From positions 12,960-28,883 of the forward strand of contig MFIX01000092.1 of assembly GCA_001780825.1 (NCBI GenBank): DNA of 15,924 nt. The letters run 5' to 3'. Made by a program: the position numbers and the translations under genes. The first letter of the stretch is position 1. Every line of letters starts with the position of its first letter. Origin of the DNA: Candidatus Glassbacteria bacterium RIFCSPLOWO2_12_FULL_58_11 (lineage in GTDB: Bacteria; Gemmatimonadota; Glassbacteria; GWA2-58-10). This document shows, piece by piece, positions 1-7,563 of this stretch. The notes below the pieces were generated by a model. It was not told the origin of the DNA. It saw only the letters and a list, made by a program, of their open reading frames with translations, and made no database searches.

Positions 1-549
1 CGGGTTGTCCGGGTTGGTGATCTGGATTCCCGCCACCTGGGGATTCTCTTTCACTTTGGCCCGGATCTCCACGAGGTCGGGCAGCCAGCCCCGGGCCGGG
101 TCCAGGTGGTAGCATATCGGCGGCTGCTTGGCGCAAAATGACTCATAGGTGCCGCTGATCGGATAGGAGGGCGAGCCCGAGAGCACCCGCGCCCCGGGAT
201 TCAGGCAGCGGTACAGCTTGGAGATCGCATCTCCCAGACCGTTGAAAAAATAGATCGACTCCGGGCTGATCTGCGCCCCGCCGCGTGCATTATTCAGGCT
301 AGCCAGATATTCCCGGGACTCGCTCATCCCCTTGGAGGGGCTGTAGCCCCAGCTCCGGTTGTCCCGGGCCACCGCGATCAGGTGCTCGACGATCCATTCC
401 GGGACCCGCTCGCCCTTGGCCACCGGGTCACCGATATTCTCCCAGGTAATCTCCACTCCCGCTTTCTCCAGCCGTCTCGCATCCTCGACAATCCGCCGGA
501 TCTCATAGACCAGCTCGGCGGCCTGGGGGTGCACGATATTGCAGCGCAT
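1..549 (-). CDS. PLP-dependent aminotransferase, class I/II, C-terminal part outside the window
   Basis: The reading frame is open from an ATG at 549 to the window edge, giving the first 183 residues of a fold-type I aminotransferase; the rest lies beyond base 1. Visible family features are the substrate-side segment ENIGDPVAKGERVP, the YSPSKG motif (the usual Y-x-P-x-x-G before the large domain), a GLGDAISKLY helix and NPGARVL strand typical of the PLP-binding core, and ITNPDNP at the very end, whose first Asn (N179) matches the residue contacting the PLP ring. The Schiff-base lysine is not in view. AGGA sits about 8 bases before the ATG. It is the last visible gene of the minus-strand cluster, 121 bases after the carbon-nitrogen hydrolase. 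A TACAAT box on the minus strand at 602-597 may give it its own promoter, but I see no convincing -35. The amino-acid substrate cannot be told from this half. Confidence 0.85.
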   Translation of the reverse strand, partial: MRCNIVHPQAAELVYEIRRIVEDARRLEKAGVEITWENIGDPVAKGERVPEWIVEHLIAVARDNRSWGYSPSKGMSESREYLASLNNARGGAQISPESIYFFNGLGDAISKLYRCLNPGARVLSGSPSYPISGTYESFCAKQPPICYHLDPARGWLPDLVEIRAKVKENPQVAGIQITNPDNP

Positions 550-670
550 GTTCAAAATCCTGTGTGATAGTTTTCCGTTAAAGAAGTATGCAGGTAATTG
601 TACCGGATTGACAGGGCTAATTTTAACGCGGGAAGGGCCGACCGGCAAGCTTAATCCGAGCGATTATTAT

Positions 671-1543
671 TTACCATCTGTCCAGCCGTTCCAGCATCTC
701 GAGCGGATCGCCATCCCAGTGACGGATCACTACCGGCGGGATGTTCTGTTTGCCTGCCAGGGTCACCTCGGCCACTGCGACTCCCGGGGAGCCATCAAGA
801 CGGGCCACGCAAGAGCCATCCGAGTCGAAAATCCCAGCCTGGCTTTCGGCCCAGCCATTGGAGGCCACTATGGGCAGGGCGTATTCCCGGCTGATCCGGC
901 CCAGGTCCGGTCCCCATTTTTCGAGCAGGTTCATTCGGCTGTTAAGGTTGAAGACTATCTGCGGTGATAGAGGTATCAAGTGGCTCCAGGCCGGTGGCAT
1001 CAGGGCATCCGCGCAGATAATCCCGGCGGCGCGCTGGAGGCCCCCGAACCTGAAAGTGGAATAGCTCCAGCCCGGCAGGAAGCGCTTGCGCTCATCCACC
1101 AGGGGTGGGTGGGGATAGTCCGGGCCGCCCTCGTTGCCCGGCCGGCGACGGTCCTCATTCCATTCCGGGTCAACCCAGAGGAAAACCTTGCGCTGCACCC
1201 CGGCCAGCCCTTGCCGGTCGATGAAAAGCGCGCTGTTGTAATAATCCCAAAGATCCGGGAAACGCTGGCTGCGCTTCTTTTCGGTCACTCCCGCCACGAT
1301 AGCGATACCATGACTTACCGCCAGCCGGGTCAGCTCCCGCACCAGGAGGCCATCCGTCCGCACGCCGCGGCAATAGCTTTCATCTTCCTCCCTGACCCGG
1401 TCGAAATAATATTCCGGAAAACAGATATATTTTGCTCCGGCGCGGGCCGCCTGGACGGTCCATGCGGTCAGGCGCTCCTGCGCCTCCTCATATTCATAGC
1501 GGCCGGAAAGGACCACGGCGACCCGGATTTTTTTATCTTTCAA
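671..1543 (-). CDS. Carbon-nitrogen hydrolase (nitrilase superfamily)
   Basis: A complete 290-residue cytoplasmic amidase-like enzyme that would hydrolyse a C-N bond through a thiol intermediate. The E-K-C triad is readable: E44 in CFPEYYF, K119 in QRKVFLW and C177 in IICADALMP. A roughly 40-residue stretch between K119 and the RFLPGWS segment is rich in charged residues and Pro/Gly and lengthens the loop that lines the active site, so the substrate is hard to guess. The start is TTG at 1543: it has a GGAG ribosome-binding site 7 to 8 bases upstream and an in-frame TGA a few codons further upstream, so no earlier start exists in this frame. It lies 66 bases after the third RDD gene and 121 bases before the aminotransferase on the same strand, so co-transcription is likely. 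The family includes omega-amidase and N-carbamoyl hydrolases; I cannot choose among them. Confidence 0.88.
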   Translation of the reverse strand: MKDKKIRVAVVLSGRYEYEEAQERLTAWTVQAARAGAKYICFPEYYFDRVREEDESYCRGVRTDGLLVRELTRLAVSHGIAIVAGVTEKKRSQRFPDLWDYYNSALFIDRQGLAGVQRKVFLWVDPEWNEDRRRPGNEGGPDYPHPPLVDERKRFLPGWSYSTFRFGGLQRAAGIICADALMPPAWSHLIPLSPQIVFNLNSRMNLLEKWGPDLGRISREYALPIVASNGWAESQAGIFDSDGSCVARLDGSPGVAVAEVTLAGKQNIPPVVIRHWDGDPLEMLERLDRW

Positions 1544-1609
1544 GCTTTTTCTCCGTCAAATAAGCGGCGACTCTCATCTTTATCACGAATATGCCGGGGT
1601 CAATTAAGT

Positions 1610-2158
1610 TCAGGCGGCCGGGCCTCCCGAAGGCGGAGCGGCTGCGGGCGGCGAAGTGCTGTATTCCGGCTCGAGCACCAGGGAATCGGCGAGCCTGTCG
1701 TGAAGGGCCTGGCTGCGGATCGAGAAGAGTGCCATCAGGTAGCCGATCAGGCAGATCACTGTCGACAGGATTTTCCCCAGGCTGCGGCCCAGCGCCCGCT
1801 GAAAACTGATCCGCCTGCCTAAAAGGTCGGTGACAAAAATTCCCATCAGCATCTTGCCCGGCGTGGCCTGGCGCCAGGAGCATTCGAAAACCGAGAAATA
1901 GAGGACAAAGATCAGCAGGGTCAGCCAGCCCGGCAGCTCGCCGCAGGCTCCAGGAATCCAGTTGGAAAGGTGCTCCCTGAACCAGAAATCGAAATCCGGC
2001 AGTCCGAATCTGTGGAAATGCCGGCTCAGGAACTCCGCCGGCCTGGAGATCAGCCCCAGGGGAAATTCGAGGGCCATTAAAATCAGTTTGATAATAACCA
2101 GGTCGGCAATTAAGGCGATAAACCTTTTCAAAATTGAGGCATAGCGGGTAGTGATCAT
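1610..2158 (-). CDS. RDD family membrane protein, paralog 3
   Basis: A 182-residue inner-membrane protein of the RDD family, whose molecular role is mostly unknown (some members affect ion tolerance). Hydrophobic segments are seen near residues 12-35, 75-95 and 125-148. The family signature is clear: R-x(6)-D in the first helix (ILKRFIALIADLV), then WRQATPGKMLMGIFVTD, then RALGRSLGKIL and SQALHDRLADSLVL. I chose the ATG at 2158 (MITTRYAS) because it aligns with the starts of its two paralogs and has AGGG about 9 bases upstream; an in-frame ATG at 2167 is too close to that site. It is the shortest of the three, with the most divergent loop between helices 1 and 2 and a short Pro/Ala/Gly-rich tail. 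It sits 79 bases after paralog 2. Confidence 0.88.
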   Translation of the reverse strand: MITTRYASILKRFIALIADLVIIKLILMALEFPLGLISRPAEFLSRHFHRFGLPDFDFWFREHLSNWIPGACGELPGWLTLLIFVLYFSVFECSWRQATPGKMLMGIFVTDLLGRRISFQRALGRSLGKILSTVICLIGYLMALFSIRSQALHDRLADSLVLEPEYSTSPPAAAPPSGGPAA

Positions 2159-2237
2159 CGCGACCATCCCTGCTGAAAGTGAAAGTTAAACCATTGAAAG
2201 AAATTTCAGGGCCACAAACCGGGGGCTCTCCCGGCGG

Positions 2238-2837
2238 CTAGGCATTCTGCTGACCGACCGGGCCAGAGACTGTTGGCGGCGGTGTCGAGCCGGCCTGACT
2301 GTTATATGAGACCATGGGAGGCGGGGGGTACTCCGGCTCCAGCACCAGTGTTCCCGCCAGCATGTCGTGAAGGGCTTGGTTGCGCTGACTGAACAGCGCC
2401 GCCAGGTAGCCCAGGTAGCAGAACATGTGCGAGAGTACCTTACCTACAGTCCTTCCCAAAGCCCGCGGGAAGCTTATCCTTCTGCCAAACTGGTCAGTGA
2501 CAAATACTCCCACCAGCATCTTGCCCGGGGTGGCCTGGCGCGGCCCGCTTTCGAAAATCGCGAAGTAAAACCAGTAAAGCACGGTGAACACCAGCGCACC
2601 GATCAATATTCCCGCGATCGGCAGGGTAACCATCATACCTTTGAGGAAATCCCAGGCATTAAAATGTGGTTCGAAAGGCCACCAGTGATGAAACATCAAT
2701 CCCGAAAACAGAGTGCCGCCGAATCCGAGGATTCCCAGGGGAATTACAATTATCCCACTTATTGTTGTGGCGAAAAGAACATCCAGGATGTGCGCTACCA
2801 GGCGCTTGAAAAAGGAGGCATAACGGGTCGGGAGCAT
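2238..2837 (-). CDS. RDD family membrane protein, paralog 2
   Basis: A 199-residue membrane protein closely similar to its upstream neighbour. It begins MLPTRYASFFKRLVAHILDVL, the same opening as paralog 1, and carries the RDD signature PRQATPGKMLVGVFVTDQ, RALGRTVGKVL and NQALHDMLAGTLVLEPEYPPPP. Three hydrophobic segments can be seen (about 15-38, 72-95 and 133-152), separated by a Trp/His/Phe-rich loop (HHWWPFEPHFN). The tail is Pro-, Ser- and Gln-rich and probably cytosolic and disordered. The frame is open upstream to an ATG at 2975, but that extension overlaps the end of paralog 1 and reads as non-membrane sequence. The ATG at 2837 has AGAGG 7 bases upstream and aligns with both paralogs, so I chose it. 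The gap to paralog 1 is 49 bases. Confidence 0.9.
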   Translation of the reverse strand: MLPTRYASFFKRLVAHILDVLFATTISGIIVIPLGILGFGGTLFSGLMFHHWWPFEPHFNAWDFLKGMMVTLPIAGILIGALVFTVLYWFYFAIFESGPRQATPGKMLVGVFVTDQFGRRISFPRALGRTVGKVLSHMFCYLGYLAALFSQRNQALHDMLAGTLVLEPEYPPPPMVSYNSQAGSTPPPTVSGPVGQQNA

Positions 2838-2886
2838 TGGTAAACCTCTGAATTGGAATGGCTCTGAATTTGAACCGGAAAATTTC

Positions 2887-3519
2887 TCATTTATCTTTAG
2901 TCGGCTCAGCAGCCTTTTCTTGCGGGGCTGGCCCCCCGGGCTGGTCTGAGGGCTGCGCTGACGGGTCCGGAACATAAGGCGAGACCGGCGGCGCCGGATA
3001 CGCGGGCTCCAGGACCAGAGTGCCTACCAGCAGGTCGTGAAGCGCCTGGCTGCGGCTGGAAACCCCCGCCAGGATATAGCCCAGATAGCAGAACAGTTTG
3101 GAGAGAATCTTGGCCAGCGTGCGGCCCAGCGCCCGCAGGAAGGATATCCGCGCGCCGGAGAGGTCGGTCACAAAAATGCCCAGCATCATTTTGCCGGGCG
3201 TGGCCTGACGGGCGCTGCTCTCGAACAGGGCGAAATAAAGCCAGTAAAAGACAGAATACAACATTAACCAGCCGGCAATCAGCGAGTAATTGATCGAGCC
3301 AAGCCAGCTCTCTAGAATCCCGCCAAAATCGGATTCCAGGTCCAGGTCGCAATTCAATTGCCCGCAGTCGAATATACCGGCGAGGTTGAAGATATGCCCA
3401 TGGAAGAGCAGCAGACCCAACGGGATCGCCACCATACCTGCCAGCAGCGCGGCGATAAGCACATCGAGAATATGGGCCACAAGTCGCTTGAGAAATGAGG
3501 CGTAGCGGGTGGGATACAT
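2887..3519 (-). CDS. RDD family membrane protein, paralog 1 (first gene of the cluster)
   Basis: A 210-residue RDD-family membrane protein. It opens MYPTRYASFLKRLVAHILDVL with R12 and D19 of the family motif. An acidic, Cys-containing loop (FDCGQLNCDLDLESDF) follows, then a second hydrophobic region (about 78-100, rich in aromatic residues), then ARQATPGKMMLGIFVTDLSGARISFLRALGR, a third hydrophobic segment and SQALHDLLVGTLVLEPAYPAPP. The tail of about 40 residues is Pro-rich, then charged (EKAAEPTKDK). GGAGG lies 5 bases before the ATG at 3519; an earlier in-frame ATG at 3576 has a poorly spaced site and would add non-conserved residues. It is the promoter-proximal gene of the minus-strand cluster. 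The two Cys in the loop are absent from the same region of the paralogs. Confidence 0.9.
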   Translation of the reverse strand: MYPTRYASFLKRLVAHILDVLIAALLAGMVAIPLGLLLFHGHIFNLAGIFDCGQLNCDLDLESDFGGILESWLGSINYSLIAGWLMLYSVFYWLYFALFESSARQATPGKMMLGIFVTDLSGARISFLRALGRTLAKILSKLFCYLGYILAGVSSRSQALHDLLVGTLVLEPAYPAPPVSPYVPDPSAQPSDQPGGPAPQEKAAEPTKDK

Positions 3520-3591
3520 CTCGACCTCCGAGAAGAGTACCGGCGGTATTACAGGAAAATGCAAATCGCCTCTCATCTTCTCTGACCAGTC

Positions 3592-3621
3592 AAAGTAGCC
3601 TGTGGTTCAAAAATCTGTCAA
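3592..3621 (-). promoter_or_regulatory. Sigma70-type promoter for the RDD gene cluster
   Basis: Read on the minus strand, TTGACA (3621-3616) is followed after 18 bases by TACTTT (3597-3592). The -35 is a perfect consensus and the -10 keeps the TA...T pattern. Transcription would start near 3585, giving a leader of about 65 bases before the ATG at 3519. No other promoter of similar quality was seen between the RDD cluster and the divergent gene at 3750. Confidence 0.6.
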
Positions 3622-3637
3622 GCTAAACCTTTAGCTT
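3620..3637. promoter_or_regulatory. Palindromic operator candidate overlapping the -35 box
   Basis: The arms AAGCTAAA (3620-3627) and TTTAGCTT (3630-3637) are exact inverted repeats separated by CC. On the minus strand the left arm runs directly into TTGACA, sharing its first two bases. A dimeric repressor bound here would cover the -35 of the RDD cluster promoter. The site also lies about 115 bases upstream of the divergent plus-strand gene. The regulator itself is not in the window. Confidence 0.5.
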
Positions 3638-3749
3638 AAGCCGCTGCTTTTACTTTCCTTTTTCGCCCCGTCTGCTATTTTAAACCATGCGCCGAAAATG
3701 GCACCTGATCCGGTCCTGATAACATTCCCTTTATCTGAGACGTTAGTAA

Positions 3750-5264
3750 ATGACTTTCTTACGCACTGTCTTTCGCCCGCTGATCCTGCTTTGCCTTTCC
3801 GCCGGCGCTCTCGCTGCGGCGCGGCCCTTTCCACCGACAGTCTATGATTCACTGCGCCACCGCTCGGTGATCGTTTTCATGGACCAGCTCCACAGCCGGC
3901 TCAGCGACAAGGAAGCCCGCTTTGCGGCGGCGCACTATGTCGGCACCCAGAAAATGCGCCGTCAGGATATCGACCTGATCCGTCAGTACAACGAGAATTT
4001 CCTGCACTGGCACTACAAGCTGGGCGTGACTGTCGATTCGATTGCCGACTACGGGATGGTCCTTAGCGGCGACTGGTTCTCGGACAACCGCAGCCCGCTG
4101 TCCAACTGGGGCCAGGTGCGCACCCACCCCGACTGGTTCCTGCTTAACCGGCAGAACCAGTGGGTTGTCCACGGCGGCCGGCGGATGGTCATGGATATCT
4201 CCAATGCCGGGTTTCGCCAGTGGTGGGTCGATTCCTGTATCGAGGAGATGAAAGCCAATGGCTGCGACGGGGTCTTCGCGGACACCTATTCGATCCCGGC
4301 GATATTCGGCCGCACCACCTACCCGGAGCTGTTCGAGGATGTGAACCAGACTATCAATACATGGATCCCTAAGCTTAACGACTACGGCAATTATGTCTTT
4401 GCGCGGCTCGATTCCGCGGGCTTCTATTTCTTCCCCAATATCGATAACCTTCAGACCACCTGGGACAACAACGCCGGAACGCACTATGTAAAAGGCGATT
4501 ACTTGCACGGGGCGATGATGGAGAGCTGGGGCGACTGGGCCAGTGTCAGCGACGCCACCCTGGCGATGAACCTGGCCGTGGCCATCCAGAAAAAGGGCTG
4601 TTTTCTCCATGGCGAGGGTTATTTCGGCTCCGGTATCGACATGAACCCGAGCCTGACCGAGGCCCAGAAGCGGATGTGGCTGGCCGGGACCTACCTGCTG
4701 ACCAATCACGGCCGGATGTACCTCTCGATGTACGGTCCGGATGAGGAATCCCTGGGGATGAGCGGACGGCTGCTCTGGTACCCTGAATTCGAGATCGATC
4801 TGGGGGCCTATACCCAGGAGTGGAGCAATCTGGCGCAACTGCTTGCGCCCGGAGGAATCTTCCGCCGCAACTTCGAGAAAGGTTTTGTCTTGCTCAACAT
4901 GGCCGACCAGAGCCGGACCGCCTCCCTGGGAGGCACATACTATCTGGCCGAGGATGACGGGACAACCTCGCGTTACTGGATGGAGGATGATGGGACCGAG
5001 CATGTGGGCTTGAAATATACACCGGTCAGCTCGGTGGTGCTGCCCGCCATCTCTGCGGCTATCCTGCTTAATGAGCCGCCGGGCTGCCTCCAGGAGCCGC
5101 GCGGGGATTTCGACGGAGATGGAGCGCTGGGCGCCGCCGATGTGCTCGAAATGGTGCGCGCGATGCTCTCGGGCGGCAGCGACCCCTGCCTGGACTTCAA
5201 CAGTGACAGCCGGGCGAATATTCTCGATGCGGTTTCGTTGATGATAAAATTATTCCACCAATAA
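3750..5264 (+). CDS. Secreted putative glycoside hydrolase (GHL15-like TIM barrel) with C-terminal dockerin-like domain
   Basis: A 504-residue exported protein. Residues 1 to about 23 form a signal peptide (basic N end, LILLCLSAGALAAA). Residues about 35-340 read as a TIM barrel like those of putative glycosyl hydrolase families such as GHL15: FMDQLHSRL strand, HWHYKLGVTVDS, the HPDWFLLNRQNQWV block, MDISNAGFRQWWVD, and GCDGVFADTY. Acidic candidates for catalysis are D173, D178 and E258 (MMESWGDW), but I cannot assign them. A beta-sandwich-like stretch (about 370-440) follows. The last 52 residues contain two Ca-binding dockerin repeats: D453, D455, D457 and D464, then D482, N484, D486 and D493. 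The ribosome-binding site is weak. The GH123-like gene starts 48 bases downstream, so the two probably act together on an extracellular polymer. No cohesin or scaffoldin is in view, so the dockerin partner is unknown. Confidence 0.75.
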   Translation: MTFLRTVFRPLILLCLSAGALAAARPFPPTVYDSLRHRSVIVFMDQLHSRLSDKEARFAAAHYVGTQKMRRQDIDLIRQYNENFLHWHYKLGVTVDSIADYGMVLSGDWFSDNRSPLSNWGQVRTHPDWFLLNRQNQWVVHGGRRMVMDISNAGFRQWWVDSCIEEMKANGCDGVFADTYSIPAIFGRTTYPELFEDVNQTINTWIPKLNDYGNYVFARLDSAGFYFFPNIDNLQTTWDNNAGTHYVKGDYLHGAMMESWGDWASVSDATLAMNLAVAIQKKGCFLHGEGYFGSGIDMNPSLTEAQKRMWLAGTYLLTNHGRMYLSMYGPDEESLGMSGRLLWYPEFEIDLGAYTQEWSNLAQLLAPGGIFRRNFEKGFVLLNMADQSRTASLGGTYYLAEDDGTTSRYWMEDDGTEHVGLKYTPVSSVVLPAISAAILLNEPPGCLQEPRGDFDGDGALGAADVLEMVRAMLSGGSDPCLDFNSDSRANILDAVSLMIKLFHQ

Positions 5265-5290
5265 ATTATCATTTTACCCGCTGTCCATTG

Positions 5291-5302
5291 CCTCCAGGGA
5301 GG
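5291..5302 (+). promoter_or_regulatory. Ribosome-binding site next to an anti-SD-like CCTCC
   Basis: CCTCC (5291-5295), AG, then GGAGG (5298-5302), with the GH123-like ATG at 5313. The two halves are exact inverted repeats, so the ribosome-binding site could fold back as a 4-bp stem with a CAGG loop. It is too short for a strong claim, but it would damp initiation unless the upstream gene is being translated. Confidence 0.3.
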
Positions 5303-5312
5303 AACTTCTGCC

Positions 5313-7532
5313 ATGCGATTTATCCTCAAGATTGACCTGCTCATATTTCTTGTTCTTTTCCCGGCTGGGCTGCCCGCGGCCGAATTCACGGCTCCCGCCG
5401 GGCTCAAGCTGCCTGCGGAGGTGACACCGGGTTCCGGCTGGCAGAAGCGCGAGGGCGTCTGGGCCACGGCCCAGAGCGCGCGGGCCGTGCTCGAGGCGCC
5501 GGCCTGGTGGCCGGGCGACCGGCCCGCCCCCGGCAGTATGGTGGTTCTCGAACTGGAATACCTGGACAACCTGAGCCGGCCGGTACGCGCGGAAGTTTAC
5601 AGCGGCCTGGGCACCGATAACCCCTGGAGCGAGCTGCACCGGTTCGGCGGTACGGCAGACGGCACTTGGAAAAAGGCCCGGGTGCCCGCCCCAGCGGATT
5701 TCATCTTTCTCCAGCAGCCCGAAAAAACCCTGCGCTTCCGCCTGATCTCCGACAGCGGAGAGCTGCAGGTTCGCGCTTTCAAGCTGACAGCTCCCCTGCC
5801 CGATGAGGAAGCCCGCTACAATGCCGAAACCCGCGCCTGGGTGGCCCGGGTCCAGCAACGGGCGGATGTGGACCCGAGCTATCTCAAGCTGGCCCAGAGC
5901 CCGGTTCTGCCCGGGGATTGGGCGTCCGCGCCCCTGGTGCCTTTCTCCCGCAACTGGATGGACCTGGTGCTGCCGATCAGCGCGCCCCAGGCCGGGGAGG
6001 CCGGCGCCACGCTCAAAGCCCGGATGTTCCGCAATGAGCTGGAAACCGTGCAGCTCGGAGTTTACGCCAATAGCCGGGACTTGAAGAATGTCAGGATAAG
6101 TGCCGAGCCGCTCAGGGACAATGCCGGAAAGACTGTCGCCTCGGTAACCGTACGGGTGGCCGAGTACTCGAAAGTCCGGGCGATCCACCTGCCGAACTAT
6201 TTTGTCGAGCCTTTCCCGCAGCGCCTCTGGCCGGCCTATCCGTTTGAGGTGCCTGCCGGCAGGAGCCACCTGGTGTACCTGGTTCTCGGCACTGCGGAGG
6301 CTTCCGCCAAACCGGGCAAGTACGCCACGCGGATCAGGCTTCAGGCCGAGGGGACCGCTGAGGTCAGCCTGCCTCTGGAGGTCGAGATTCTCCCCGCGCG
6401 GCTGCTGACCATGGAGGAGGCCGGCCTCAAGCTCGGCGGCTGCACTACCGGGCTGCTGCCCGAGTTCGAGCTGAAATTCCTTCACGAATACAACCACAAC
6501 ATGATCAATATCTGGTACGCCGGGGTGCGGCCGGAACTGAGCAGGAGCGGGGACAGTTTTGCCCTGGACTGGCGGGTCATGGACAACTGGATGGCCGCCG
6601 CCAAAAGACAGGGGATCAGCGACCAGGTCTATTTCCTGGGCGGCAACCCTTATGGATTCCCGCGGACCATGCACCTGCCGCGTACGCTCGCCGAGGCCAT
6701 GCTCGGCCTGGATGACCGGGGCTGGCGCGAGCTTTCGTTCAAAGACCCCGGCCATGTGCCGCCGCAGGTTGCTCCGCTGATAGTCGAATGGTGCCGGCGC
6801 TTCCGGGCCCACGCTCTGGAAAAAGGCTGGCCCAATGTCGTGCTCACGCCTTTCGATGAGCCGGCCAAGTGGCACCAGTACACCTCGGACCTCGGCATGC
6901 TCTATTTCATCAAGTCGCAGTTCAAGGAGCAGGTGGACCTGATCCGCCAGGGATTTCCCGAGGCGCAGATCTACGGCTCGATCCACCACTACTATGGCGG
7001 GATCGATTTCCTGCCGGATGTGGATGTTTTCTGCACCAATGCCGTGGCCGAGAACTGGGGCCTGCCGGATGAGGTCCGGGCCGGCGGGAAGATCCTCTGG
7101 CAGTATTCCGGCACCACCGACAAGAGCCTGCCGGCGGTGGCCCGCTATACTTTCGGCTTCTATTTTGCCGGCCACGACAGCCGTGGCTCGCTGGTCTGGG
7201 CCTATAACTGGGGTAACCGTTTCGACACCCTGGACGGCGAGAACTGGATGTATGCCTGGAACACCCCCTTCGAGGTAATCCCGGCGCCATTCATGGAGGG
7301 GCTGCGTGAGGCCTGGGATGAGCGCCGCCTGATCGAGACGCTCAAGCAGACTGCCCGTGAGAAGAATATCGATATTTCGGGCTTTCTCTCCGGCCTTTTC
7401 ACGGAAATCGCCCAGGAGCGCGGCAAAGGCGGCTCCAGCACGCTGAATGACTTCTGGGAACGCGCCAAGGACGAACTGATCCTGGAACTTTGGCATGACC
7501 GGCTGGTGGAGAAATTGCTGGAGCTGAGGTAA
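5313..7532 (+). CDS. Secreted GH123/DUF4091-like glycoside hydrolase
   Basis: A 739-residue exported protein with a signal peptide at 1-22 (LLIFLVLFPAGLPAA). After an N-terminal beta-rich domain (about 25-155), residues about 225-365 contain the RNELETVQLGVYAN motif (from R240) and repeated beta strands of the DUF4091 N-terminal type. Residues about 370-690 form a TIM barrel with FDEP, where D515 and E516 match the adjacent Asp-Glu pair of GH123 beta-N-acetylgalactosaminidases. In those enzymes the Asp helps the substrate's N-acetyl group and the Glu is the acid/base. GKILWQY, the SLVWAYNWG strand and the final REAWDERRLIETL block also fit this family. The ribosome-binding site GGGAGGA lies 9 bases before the ATG. 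No dockerin is present, unlike the gene before it. GalNAc specificity is only an inference; many DUF4091 proteins have no known substrate. Confidence 0.75.
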   Translation: MRFILKIDLLIFLVLFPAGLPAAEFTAPAGLKLPAEVTPGSGWQKREGVWATAQSARAVLEAPAWWPGDRPAPGSMVVLELEYLDNLSRPVRAEVYSGLGTDNPWSELHRFGGTADGTWKKARVPAPADFIFLQQPEKTLRFRLISDSGELQVRAFKLTAPLPDEEARYNAETRAWVARVQQRADVDPSYLKLAQSPVLPGDWASAPLVPFSRNWMDLVLPISAPQAGEAGATLKARMFRNELETVQLGVYANSRDLKNVRISAEPLRDNAGKTVASVTVRVAEYSKVRAIHLPNYFVEPFPQRLWPAYPFEVPAGRSHLVYLVLGTAEASAKPGKYATRIRLQAEGTAEVSLPLEVEILPARLLTMEEAGLKLGGCTTGLLPEFELKFLHEYNHNMINIWYAGVRPELSRSGDSFALDWRVMDNWMAAAKRQGISDQVYFLGGNPYGFPRTMHLPRTLAEAMLGLDDRGWRELSFKDPGHVPPQVAPLIVEWCRRFRAHALEKGWPNVVLTPFDEPAKWHQYTSDLGMLYFIKSQFKEQVDLIRQGFPEAQIYGSIHHYYGGIDFLPDVDVFCTNAVAENWGLPDEVRAGGKILWQYSGTTDKSLPAVARYTFGFYFAGHDSRGSLVWAYNWGNRFDTLDGENWMYAWNTPFEVIPAPFMEGLREAWDERRLIETLKQTAREKNIDISGFLSGLFTEIAQERGKGGSSTLNDFWERAKDELILELWHDRLVEKLLELR

Positions 7533-7563
7533 GAATTAAAGAAAACAGGTGACGAAACTCATA

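Noticed and set aside
980..1822. A 280-codon plus-strand frame over the nitrilase and third RDD gene
   Set aside because: It crosses two well-supported minus-strand genes and its translation is low in recognisable structure.
2838..2975. A 46-residue N-terminal extension of RDD paralog 2
   Set aside because: It overlaps the end of paralog 1, is not conserved among the paralogs, and the ATG at 2837 has a good ribosome-binding site.
3849..5003. A 384-codon open frame antisense to the dockerin-bearing hydrolase
   Set aside because: Same in-register effect; no motif or fitting protein composition.
5274..7496. A 740-codon open frame antisense to the GH123-like gene, nearly its full length
   Set aside because: Its codons are exactly in register with the sense codons, so it stays open simply because the sense gene avoids TTA, CTA and TCA. 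Its translation has no family motif.
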